Positions 1 through 5,913 are shown, counted from the stretch's first letter. The stretch is 6,201 bases of DNA from Methanospirillum sp. (GCA_028679485.1 JAJRBL010000303.1:1-6201); one strand, 5' to 3'. Numbers and translations: made by a program. Notes: generated from the letters alone by a model not told the origin.

Positions 1-727
1 CGGCATTCCCTGCCCGTTCGCCGATACCATTCACCGTTACCTGGACCTGGTCTGCACCAGCCTCCACCGCCGAGATCGTGTTGGCCGTTGCCATTCCAAA
101 GTCGTTATGACAGTGGACATCTATCGTGCAGGGTATCTTCGGGCGTAATGTACCTATCATGGCCTTCATCGAGGTCGGAGTTGCAACCCCGACGGTATCA
201 GGCACATTGATCGCCGTAGTCCCTGCCTCAACCGCCGCGGTGTACACTTCGATGAGTTCAGGAATCCCGGTCCTTGTTGCATCCATTGCCGAAAAGAGCA
301 CCTTGTCGACATGATCCCGTGCATACCTGACGATATCGCCGGTGATCGCAACCACTTCCTCATGGCTCTTCCTGATAGTATGAACCCGCTGGACTTCCGA
401 TGTCGGAATAAAGACATGCACCATGTCTACCCCGGCATCGATGCAGCGGTCAACATCCTGCCTTACAGACCTGGCAAGACCACATACGACGGCATCCAGC
501 CCTTCGGCCGCAATTGCCTTTACGGTTGAATACTCGTCTGCAGAAGATGCCGGAAAGCCTGCCTCGATGATATGGACACCAATATCTGATAACTGGTGGG
601 CGATTTCGATCTTGTCGGAAGGACTAAAAGACACACCCGGCGTTTGTTCCCCGTCGCGGAGTGTAGTATCGAAAACAGTAATTCTTCGTCTGCTATGCTT
701 ATCGCTGGAGAAAGCGACCTGCCGCAT
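1..727 (-). CDS. leuA: 2-isopropylmalate synthase family protein (LeuA-like), N-terminal part
   Basis: This is a DRE-TIM metallolyase that condenses acetyl-CoA with a 2-oxoacid; 2-oxoisovalerate (leucine pathway) is the likeliest substrate. The 242 visible residues cover most of the TIM barrel. Seen: the entry motif FDTTLRDGEQTPGV at residues 19-32 with catalytic R24 and metal ligand D25, CGLAR around 95, NVPDTVG near 180, HCHNDFGMATAN with metal ligands H205 and H207, and GERAGN at 236-241 with metal ligand N241. The H205 to N241 spacing of 36 matches characterised LeuA enzymes as I remember them. EAGFP, CGLAR and INVPDTVG favour LeuA over citramalate synthase (CimA) or homocitrate synthase (AksA), but the specificity-defining C-terminal regulatory domain is outside the window. 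The start is ATG at 727; an adjacent in-frame GTG at 730 is possible, and a TGA upstream closes the frame. No good Shine-Dalgarno is visible. The gene reads leftward like iorAB but appears to have its own promoter. Confidence 0.9.
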   Translation of the reverse strand, partial: MRQVAFSSDKHSRRRITVFDTTLRDGEQTPGVSFSPSDKIEIAHQLSDIGVHIIEAGFPASSADEYSTVKAIAAEGLDAVVCGLARSVRQDVDRCIDAGVDMVHVFIPTSEVQRVHTIRKSHEEVVAITGDIVRYARDHVDKVLFSAMDATRTGIPELIEVYTAAVEAGTTAINVPDTVGVATPTSMKAMIGTLRPKIPCTIDVHCHNDFGMATANTISAVEAGADQVQVTVNGIGERAGNA

Positions 728-795
728 CACTACTGGATACGACGTTCCCTGTCCCGTTCACGTGTGGAGACATGGTCATACATGTAGCTGGTAAC

Positions 796-805
796 AAAAT
801 ATTAA
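796..805 (-). promoter_or_regulatory. Probable TATA box of the leuA-like gene
   Basis: On the minus strand the element reads TTAATATTTT, AT-rich in a GC-rich stretch. A start about 25 bases downstream would fall near 775, giving a leader of roughly 48 bases before the ATG at 727. It lies after the iorAB terminator, so the LeuA-family gene probably has its own transcript. Prediction by eye only; a TTTTAAAA element around 850-857 is an alternative. Confidence 0.35.
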
Positions 806-851
806 GGTATCGCCCGGTGGTGCTTCGGGTTGTGTCAGGGGTGTAAGTTTT

Positions 852-870
852 AAAAAAGAATCAGGGATTC
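852..870 (-). terminator. Hairpin plus T-run terminator downstream of iorB
   Basis: On the minus strand GAATC-CCT-GATTC (858-870) forms a 5-bp stem with a 3-base loop, followed directly by TTTTTT (852-857). It lies about 30 bases past the iorB stop codon. Oligo-T tracts are the main archaeal termination signal, so the T-run is the stronger part of the evidence; the stem is short. Confidence 0.5.
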
Positions 871-899
871 AGGGGAGGGTTGGTGCACAAAAGAGATTT

Positions 900-1487
900 T
901 TATGGTGCACTTATCTGGCTGCTGCCCGCTTCCCTCCCCATCTCGAAGGCCTTGAGGTTCATATCGATCGTTTTTTGCGGAACCGTCTTCCTGATCGCCT
1001 CTCTCAGTGAATCACCGCTGAGAGGGAGCGAGGGAGAAGCTGCTCCGAGCAGAACCACATTCTGGGTAAGGGTACTGCCTGCCTGTTCGGCAATGCAGAG
1101 TGTGTCCAGCGCAACGTAATCCAGGCCTAGCATCCCAAGCAGCATGGATTCATCCGGGGCAGGAAAATCCTGGGAGAATACAGAAGTCGGCGTGATAAAA
1201 TCCTTACTGGTAAATATCTTTCCTCCCTTCTTCAGCCAATGGAAAGCCCGTACCGCTTCCATGAGATCAAAGGAGAGGAGAAGGTCGGCCGTGCCAGGCA
1301 CAATGAGAGGGCCATACTCCTGCCCGATGCGTATCTGGCTCTCGACAGACCCGCCCCGCTGGGCCATTCCATGCGTTTCAGCCCCGCGGACAGGAATGCC
1401 TTCAAGAACACAGGCTTCTCCTATGATATTAGACGTAAGAATTGTCCCCTGACCCCCGACACCGACGATCATGACATCAAAACTCAT
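900..1487 (-). CDS. iorB: Indolepyruvate:ferredoxin oxidoreductase, beta subunit (IorB)
   Basis: This is the small subunit of the cytoplasmic, oxygen-sensitive enzyme that oxidatively decarboxylates aryl-pyruvates (indolepyruvate, phenylpyruvate, 4-hydroxyphenylpyruvate) with CoA and ferredoxin to aryl-acetyl-CoA. In some methanogens it runs in reverse to make aromatic amino acids from arylacetates. The 195-residue product is one pyruvate-ferredoxin-oxidoreductase gamma-type domain: GVGGQG at 9-14 after the first beta strand, then the family signature ETHGMAQRGG at 37-46. Length is normal for IorB. The start is ATG at 1487, because GGAGGTGA (1492-1499) lies just upstream; a longer frame to 1544 lies wholly inside iorA. 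The start overlaps the iorA stop as ATGA, indicating translational coupling and a fixed subunit ratio. It ends with TAA at 900-902. Confidence 0.93.
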   Translation of the reverse strand: MSFDVMIVGVGGQGTILTSNIIGEACVLEGIPVRGAETHGMAQRGGSVESQIRIGQEYGPLIVPGTADLLLSFDLMEAVRAFHWLKKGGKIFTSKDFITPTSVFSQDFPAPDESMLLGMLGLDYVALDTLCIAEQAGSTLTQNVVLLGAASPSLPLSGDSLREAIRKTVPQKTIDMNLKAFEMGREAGSSQISAP

Positions 1488-3253
1488 TCCTTCACCTCCC
1501 TGCCGATTGCCCCAACCGGGCAGATCTGGGCACATACACCACATCCGGAACAGAGATCAGTGATCAGGGCAAGCCCGTTATGCAGTTCAATTGCCGGACA
1601 ACCGAATTTTACACAGGCTTTGCACCCGATGCAGAGATCGTGGTTCACAGCAAACCGTACCCTTACCACTTTTGCCCGGCGTTCCGAGATCACGCAGGCA
1701 CGCCTGGCTATGATAACCTTCACACCAGGCCTGGATTTTGCCTCTTTAAGAAGAGCGGTGACGGTGACCAGGTCGTTTGGATCCGCGGTCTCCACAAAAG
1801 TGGCACCGCATGCACGGCAGACCGCCTCAAGTGATACTGCCGGAACCTGTACCCCCGTTGCAGTTTGCCCGGTTGTCGGATTGGGCTGATGACCGGTCAT
1901 TGCAGTAATCCTGTTGTCCAGGATAACGACGGTGATATTTGCCCCGTTGTACACGGCGTTCATGAGTCCCTGGATCCCCGTGTGCAGGAATGTTGAGTCG
2001 CCGATTGTACAGACGATATCGCGTTTCTCCCCGGCAAGCGACATCCCGGACGCAATGGTGATGGACGCTCCCATGCAGATTGTGGTGTCCACCACCCCGA
2101 GTTGCAGGCCGAGCGTGTAACAACCGATGTCGCTGGGAAATATCCCATCGCGGAAGACCTTTTTTAGGGCGTACATGGTAGTCCGGTGCATGCAGCCGGC
2201 ACAGAGTATCGGAGAACGGGGTGGAAGGGCAGCGGGTTCGGATGGTTTTTCATAATGTACGGATGCGGGTATACCGGCAGCCGTAAGATACGTTGCCACA
2301 CGCTCGGGAGATAATTCTCCCTCATACGGAACATGACCACTGTTCTTCCCGAATATCCTGGCCTGGCCCTGTACCTGCAGCACGATATCCTCGATAACCG
2401 GTGCAAGTTCCTCGACCACCAGAACCCGTTCGTGTTGCCTGACAAAGGAACCCAGCCATTCTTCATCAATGGGATATGCACCGATAATTGCCAGCGAGAC
2501 ATCTTTTCCAATTACTTCCCTTACGTATGAAGCGGCCACCCCCCCACAGACAACCGCGGTCTTTCCTTTTATCTCGAACCGGTTATATCCTGCCTCCACC
2601 AGCCGTTTTTTCAGGTTTTGCTGCTTCTGATTCAGTTTTTTATGCAGGATTCTGGTGTGTGCAGGGATAACCACGTATTGCCTGGGATCCTTCTCAAATA
2701 ATGCAGTCCTGTCTGATACCCGTATATCCCCCAGGGTTACATCACTCTTGGAGTGACAGATCCTCGTGGTCGGACGGAAAAGAACCGGTAGAGAGAACTC
2801 TTCAGAGAGAGAGAAAGCGTCCCTGACCATATCGTGTGCTTCCTGAAGAGTGGAGGGATCCAGGCAGGGAATTCGGGCAAAACGCGCATAGCATCGGCTA
2901 TCCTGTTCGTTCTGAGAGGAATGGGCATAGGGATCATCTGCGGACAGGATGACAAAACCTCCTTTCGTTCCGGTATAGGCCGAAGTCATCAGGGGATCCG
3001 CTGCCACGTTAAGACCCACGTGTTTCATGGTACATATTGACCTAAGGCCGCACCATGAAGCGGCAAGTGCCTCTTCAAATGCCACTTTTTCATTAACAGA
3101 CCATTCCGCCGCATAAGCGCGATCAGGGACCATGCGGAGTGAATCTATCACCTCTGACGACGGAGTACCGGGGTACCCGCATGCGACATCCACGGCTGCT
3201 TCACGACACCCATGGGCTATCGCCTCGTTTCCTAGGAGATAATGAACTGCCAT
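1484..3253 (-). CDS. iorA: Indolepyruvate:ferredoxin oxidoreductase, alpha subunit (IorA)
   Basis: This is the large catalytic subunit; it carries thiamine pyrophosphate and iron-sulfur clusters and passes electrons from aryl-pyruvate oxidation to ferredoxin. The 589 residues are full length. In order: an N-terminal pyrimidine-binding-type domain starting LLGNEAIAHG with GYPGTPSSE near 26-34; a middle domain; a TPP-binding domain with CAGCMHR at 351-357, SDIGCYTLG, and the Mg-TPP motif running from GDS at 418-420 to DN at 446-447; and a C-terminal two-cluster ferredoxin domain. Cluster ligands visible are C541, C544, C547, C552 and C568, C571, C574, C578, the last before P579. The first motif has four residues between its third and fourth cysteines where the usual ferredoxin spacing is three; I believe this is common in IorA but could not check. 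The start is ATG at 3253, matching the family N-terminus; no Shine-Dalgarno is visible and the TATA box lies only about 26 bases upstream, so the mRNA may be leaderless. It is the first gene of the iorAB operon. Confidence 0.96.
   Translation of the reverse strand: MAVHYLLGNEAIAHGCREAAVDVACGYPGTPSSEVIDSLRMVPDRAYAAEWSVNEKVAFEEALAASWCGLRSICTMKHVGLNVAADPLMTSAYTGTKGGFVILSADDPYAHSSQNEQDSRCYARFARIPCLDPSTLQEAHDMVRDAFSLSEEFSLPVLFRPTTRICHSKSDVTLGDIRVSDRTALFEKDPRQYVVIPAHTRILHKKLNQKQQNLKKRLVEAGYNRFEIKGKTAVVCGGVAASYVREVIGKDVSLAIIGAYPIDEEWLGSFVRQHERVLVVEELAPVIEDIVLQVQGQARIFGKNSGHVPYEGELSPERVATYLTAAGIPASVHYEKPSEPAALPPRSPILCAGCMHRTTMYALKKVFRDGIFPSDIGCYTLGLQLGVVDTTICMGASITIASGMSLAGEKRDIVCTIGDSTFLHTGIQGLMNAVYNGANITVVILDNRITAMTGHQPNPTTGQTATGVQVPAVSLEAVCRACGATFVETADPNDLVTVTALLKEAKSRPGVKVIIARRACVISERRAKVVRVRFAVNHDLCIGCKACVKFGCPAIELHNGLALITDLCSGCGVCAQICPVGAIGREVKE
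1492..1499 (-). promoter_or_regulatory. Strong ribosome binding site that fixes the iorB start
   Basis: The minus strand reads GGAGGTGA four bases before the ATG at 1487, within the last codons of iorA. It is a near-perfect complement of the archaeal 16S rRNA 3' end and rules out the upstream in-frame ATG at 1544 as the start. Confidence 0.8.
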
Positions 3254-3276
3254 TTCTAAACCCGGAGAAGATTCTC

Positions 3277-3282
3277 TTTATA
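3277..3282 (-). promoter_or_regulatory. TATA box of the iorAB operon
   Basis: The minus strand reads TATAAA, with the box centre about 26 bases from the first base of the iorA ATG at 3253. Archaeal initiation usually lies 25-27 bases from the box centre, so the predicted start coincides with the start codon. Confidence 0.5.
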
Positions 3283-3294
3283 CGATTGCCTGTT

Positions 3295-3370
3295 CTGATA
3301 TGAGTTATGATCTGTCTGATATCACCTCAGCACTCACAAGGTTTATCAGAAAGAGGGATCCACCTGATAA
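3295..3370. repeat. Four CTGATA motifs in the iorA/tRNA-Ile control region
   Basis: CTGATA occurs at 3295-3300, 3316-3321 and 3364-3369, and inverted (TATCAG) at 3344-3349. The first two extend to CTGATATgA and CTGATATcA and lie 21 bases apart, two helical turns. The inverted copy and the last copy form a 7-bp inverted repeat, TTATCAG/CTGATAA (3343-3349 and 3364-3370). TGATATCA at 3317-3324 is itself a palindrome. They could be regulator binding sites for either divergent promoter; no regulator is encoded in the window. Confidence 0.35.
3342..3348 (+). promoter_or_regulatory. Probable TATA box of the tRNA-Ile gene
   Basis: TTTATCA is centred about 26 bases before position 3371, which predicts a transcript starting roughly 7 bases upstream of the mature tRNA 5' end. 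It overlaps the inverted CTGATA copy. Prediction from spacing and base composition only. Confidence 0.4.
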
Positions 3371-3377
3371 GAGCCTC

Positions 3378-3451
3378 GGGCCCGTAGCACAGCCAGGTGG
3401 TGCACCCGGCTGATAACCGGGAGGTCATGCGTTCGAATCGCATCGGGCCCA
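3378..3451 (+). tRNA. tRNA-Ile, anticodon GAT
   Basis: All elements of a 74-base tRNA can be placed. The acceptor stem is GGGCCCG (3378-3384) with CGGGCCC (3444-3450), seven perfect pairs, and the discriminator is A3451. The D stem is GCAC/GTGC (3387-3390, 3400-3403). The anticodon stem is CCCGG/CCGGG with loop CTGATAA (3410-3416) and anticodon GAT at 3412-3414. The T arm is ATGCG-TTCGAAT-CGCAT. No intron is present, and CCA is not encoded (ATAC follows). T at position 36 and A at position 37 make it a normal substrate for t6A formation, the base the methylthiotransferase at 4551-5816 modifies further, at least in some tRNAs. Confidence 0.97.
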
Positions 3452-3461
3452 TACTTGTTTT

Positions 3462-3956
3462 ATGACTCATTCATTCAGCGTATCGGGAACCCGCAAGATA
3501 TTGGTTTTTGCCCTTGCAGGAGTAGTAATCACCGTATCCCTGGCGTTCTTCATCGATACCATTCTTGCAGGCATGGCTGCAATCATCTTCGGTACAGGTA
3601 TTCTCATTATGGCCATATCAGAGGATGCAGCCCGTAACATGAGACCGATGCTTTCTGCAGAATTATCTGCAGACTGCTCGGAGATAGTCCTGGAAAACAC
3701 CGGAACCGCCCAGGCAGAAAGGATCGTGGCCAGGGTTGCCGGTATTGATACCCCCTGGGAACTTGGATCCCTTAAGCCTGACGCCCGGCAGAGCATCATT
3801 CTGCCCAGGATGTACACCAGACTCACGCTTGTAGTGACCTATATAACAGGAACAGGTACCGAAAAAAAGCGGGTGTTCAAACTCGGGGAGTCGGACTCGG
3901 AGACGGATCCTTTCAAACCCTTCTTCCCCCTCTTCAACTGGAAAGGTAAAGAGTAA
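3462..3956 (+). CDS. Two-helix membrane protein with a C-terminal soluble domain, function unknown
   Basis: I do not recognise a named family for this 164-residue protein. After a short polar N-terminus with R11 and K12, two hydrophobic helices are visible, about residues 13-31 and 33-52, separated by a tight turn at D32. The rest (about 60-164) is soluble and reads as beta-rich: a stretch including EIVLENTGTAQAERIVARV resembles the start of Ig-like/CARDB-type folds found in archaeal surface proteins, which is only an impression. It ends in a charged, Pro/Phe-rich tail with KGKE at the C-terminus. The hairpin arrangement would place both ends on the same side of the membrane. The ATG is just 10 bases past the tRNA-Ile 3' end, with no Shine-Dalgarno and no TATA element at the right distance, so expression may depend on the tRNA promoter. 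The stop TAA lies 12 bases from the stop of the convergent gene. Confidence 0.75.
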   Translation: MTHSFSVSGTRKILVFALAGVVITVSLAFFIDTILAGMAAIIFGTGILIMAISEDAARNMRPMLSAELSADCSEIVLENTGTAQAERIVARVAGIDTPWELGSLKPDARQSIILPRMYTRLTLVVTYITGTGTEKKRVFKLGESDSETDPFKPFFPLFNWKGKE

Positions 3957-3978
3957 TCCACCGGGGGTCTACTCTTTA
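3947..3978. terminator. Inverted repeat spanning both convergent stop codons, possible bidirectional terminator
   Basis: TAAAGAGTA (3947-3955) and TACTCTTTA (3970-3978) are a perfect 9-bp inverted repeat around a 14-base loop rich in C and G. Each arm contains part of a stop codon (TAA at 3954-3956 on plus; TAG at 3971-3969 on minus), and both proteins end Lys-Glu. A transcript from either strand could fold here. No long T-run follows on either strand, so the terminator role is tentative. Confidence 0.4.
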
Positions 3979-4502
3979 AACCTGACAAATGAAAGCGTTT
4001 TTTCAAGTGCTGAAAGGAGATCCTCCTGGTTCTCGAGATACTGCTGCATTGCTTTAAAAAGCATGTACATCGCTTCGTACCCATAAAGGTCAATAACCTG
4101 CCGCGGAGTTATCTCTGCGAGATATGAATCGATAACCAGATCGTCAGCACTATACATGATCTCGTAGAGCTTTCCGTCACTTCCAAGCAGGCAGTATTGA
4201 TCCTGGACCTTTTTTGCCATGTTATCCGGTCTGAAGGAAACCGGATCCGCTGACTTTCCCAGGAGGATCATCTTCGTGCCATAATGGCGGGGATCATATA
4301 TCTCCCCCTGATTGTCTTTTTTACCTTTTTCAAGCATTTCGATGCCGATTTTACTGATAACCGGCATTACCTGCATTGCCATACGGGCGAGGAGATCAGC
4401 ATCATGCTGCCTGATCTCTTCTGTATACGCATCAATGGACGAATCCTGTGTATTGATGATCTCAACCAGCCGGGTAAAACCCCGTTCAATTAGTTCTTCC
4501 AT
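3969..4502 (-). CDS. Conserved-looking soluble protein of unknown function, downstream of the methylthiotransferase gene
   Basis: I do not recognise this 177-residue protein. It is charged and mainly helical by appearance: an N-terminal helix starting MEELIERGFTRLVEII, a Met-rich segment (LARMAMQVMPV) near 40-50, a middle part with YDPRHYGTKMILLG, and a C-terminal helical run ending in LLSALEKTLSFVRFKE that could pack as a helical bundle. There is no signal peptide, transmembrane helix, or cysteine metal motif; a single Cys is visible. The chosen start is ATG at 4502; an in-frame TTG at 4538 would add 12 residues (MPVRRTCIYRYR) and leave 12 bases to the upstream stop. Neither has a clear Shine-Dalgarno. 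It lies 48 bases downstream of the methylthiotransferase gene on the same strand with no obvious separate promoter, so co-transcription is likely. A 20-base inverted repeat abuts the ATG. Confidence 0.75.
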   Translation of the reverse strand: MEELIERGFTRLVEIINTQDSSIDAYTEEIRQHDADLLARMAMQVMPVISKIGIEMLEKGKKDNQGEIYDPRHYGTKMILLGKSADPVSFRPDNMAKKVQDQYCLLGSDGKLYEIMYSADDLVIDSYLAEITPRQVIDLYGYEAMYMLFKAMQQYLENQEDLLSALEKTLSFVRFKE

Positions 4503-4522
4503 CCTGTATCGGTATATACAGG
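4503..4522. repeat. Inverted repeat touching the start codon of the 177-residue protein gene
   Basis: CCTGTAT and ATACAGG are perfect 7-bp arms around a 6-base spacer (4503-4509 and 4516-4522), ending exactly at the ATG at 4502. It also contains TATATA. In mRNA it would form a hairpin covering the ribosome approach site; in DNA it could be an operator. If translation starts at TTG 4538, the repeat would lie inside the coding sequence. Confidence 0.5.
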
Positions 4523-4550
4523 TTCTCCGGACAGGCAAAGAACCGACTGG

Positions 4551-5816
4551 TCAGTGATCCTCAGGCCTGCCGATGAGGTAATGGGGTGTACACCCGGTAA
4601 TTTTAACATTCAGAAGAGATCCCGGTTTTATCTCCCGTTGAATCACCACTCCCCGGTAGGATCCGGTTCTTGCCATCACGGATCCATTCCGCAGGTGTTC
4701 GGTAACCAGGACGGAGGCCTGTTCTCCTCCCATCTTTTCATTGTTTTTGAGAAGATACGCGTAGCCTTCGCGGATCATCTCCCGTGACCGGTCTTTACGG
4801 ATCCGGTCCGGGAGTTCGTCTTCCCTTCCCATCAGGGATCCCGGCCGCCATGAGTACCTCGTCACATTGATCATCCCGGGAGCGAGATCTCTCAAGAGTT
4901 GCATGCTTAAGTCATGATCCTCCTCGGTCTCCCCGGGAAATCCCGTGATGAAATCGGTAACGATGGTGATACCCGGAATTTCATGCCTGAATATTCGTGC
5001 AATCTCCAGGACATCCCTGACAGTATAACCCCGTCCCATACTCTCCAGGATTCTGTCGGATCCTGACTGTACCGGCAGGTGAAGAAAGGAGAAAAAGGAT
5101 CCTTCTTTCATCGCCCGGGCGGTCTCCTGAGCAATCGGCAGCAGGGTTCCGGGGTTCATCATACCGAGCCGTATCCTGCAATTACCCGGTAATGCCGGAA
5201 CCTTCCCGAGCAGGGTTCCAAGAGAGAAACTGTCGGTATCGCGCCCGTAACTTGAGAGATCCTGGCCGGAAAGACGTATTTCAACCGCCCCTGAAGCAGA
5301 TGCCTGCTGTATCGATCTGCAGATATCATCCTCCGGTATACTCCTGATAAATCCCCGTGCAACCCTGGTAAGGCAGTACCGGCACGAACCTGCACACCCA
5401 GGACCTACCTGAACCACCTGCACCGGGCCTGAACAGGGAACTTCATCTTCTGCTGCTTCGTGTATCGCATCAGGATGAATCACCCTGACATCAGGGAACT
5501 CATCCAGAAGGTCCGGTCTTGCCAGGGGGAGACAACCGGTCACCCACCGCTCCTTTCCGGCATGTATCCGGAGCATCCGGAGCATGTTTCGTTCGGTCCG
5601 GTCGATGACGATGCAGGTGTTCAGAATGATAACATCGGCATCGTCAGGATCCTCCGTGATAAGACAGTCCTGCCCGGTAAGAATTGTCTTTAAAAGTGCT
5701 GAATCGCCTTCGTTATACGTACATCCGAAGGTTCGTACATACACCCGTCTATTGGTCAGACACTGACGCCAGGACTGGTCACCAGGATCTCTTCCCGTAA
5801 TCTCTCCGCCCTCCAT
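4551..5816 (-). CDS. mtaB: tRNA t6A37 methylthiotransferase, archaeal e-MtaB (CDKAL1-like) type
   Basis: This radical-SAM enzyme is predicted to convert N6-threonylcarbamoyladenosine at tRNA position 37 to its 2-methylthio form, stabilising pairing with ANN codons. Counting from ATG 5816 (421 residues), the order is: an N-terminal methylthiotransferase domain with cluster ligands C32 (RTFGCTYNEGD), C68 (LNTCIV) and C95 (TGCLP); the radical-SAM core with C141, C145 and C148 (GCAGSCRYC) then LTRVARG; SGQDLSSYGRD; LHLPVQSGSDRILESMGRGY; TDFITGFPGETEED; and a C-terminal TRAM-like region (about 365-421). All six cluster cysteines are present. QDxxxYGRD and the overall length fit e-MtaB better than MiaB or RimO. 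The start is uncertain: the open frame runs up to ATG 5957, but that lies upstream of the best TATA box (5914-5923), so a start at 5816, or at TTG 5876, is more likely. None has a well-placed Shine-Dalgarno. It is the first gene of a probable two-gene unit. Confidence 0.92.
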   Translation of the reverse strand: MEGGEITGRDPGDQSWRQCLTNRRVYVRTFGCTYNEGDSALLKTILTGQDCLITEDPDDADVIILNTCIVIDRTERNMLRMLRIHAGKERWVTGCLPLARPDLLDEFPDVRVIHPDAIHEAAEDEVPCSGPVQVVQVGPGCAGSCRYCLTRVARGFIRSIPEDDICRSIQQASASGAVEIRLSGQDLSSYGRDTDSFSLGTLLGKVPALPGNCRIRLGMMNPGTLLPIAQETARAMKEGSFFSFLHLPVQSGSDRILESMGRGYTVRDVLEIARIFRHEIPGITIVTDFITGFPGETEEDHDLSMQLLRDLAPGMINVTRYSWRPGSLMGREDELPDRIRKDRSREMIREGYAYLLKNNEKMGGEQASVLVTEHLRNGSVMARTGSYRGVVIQREIKPGSLLNVKITGCTPHYLIGRPEDH

Positions 5817-5851
5817 GGTGATGCGAGTTCTGGTTATGTATTCAGCGGTCA

Positions 5852-5867
5852 GGAGGATATTACCTCC
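5852..5867 (-). promoter_or_regulatory. Shine-Dalgarno-like sequence inside a small inverted repeat, leader of the methylthiotransferase gene
   Basis: The minus strand reads GGAGG-TAATAT-CCTCC, a 5-bp stem with a 6-base loop between the predicted transcription start (about 5892) and the ATG at 5816. GGAGGT is the best ribosome-binding-like motif in this leader, but no ATG, GTG or TTG follows at the proper distance in frame (only a CTG at 5852), and the CCTCC arm could pair with it. Its role is unclear. Confidence 0.35.
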
Positions 5868-5913
5868 GGGTAACAAGGATACCACCCGATTTGGTTCAAA
5901 GTATGATATGATA

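Noticed and set aside
166..417. A minus-strand frame of 83 codons inside the leuA-like gene
   Set aside because: It overlaps the LeuA frame, which carries the catalytic motifs without interruption.
1239..1889. A long plus-strand open frame of 216 codons opposite iorA and iorB
   Set aside because: It is antisense to two strongly conserved subunits and its translation shows no domain-like features; it is a shadow of their codon bias.
3398..3405. A third copy of TGGTGCAC, inside the tRNA D arm
   Set aside because: It is a required part of the tRNA structure, so the match to the repeat near iorB is chance.
3378..3451. tRNA-Ile as an integration (att) site for a mobile element
   Set aside because: No integrase, no repeat of the tRNA 3' end and no foreign-looking genes are present in the window.
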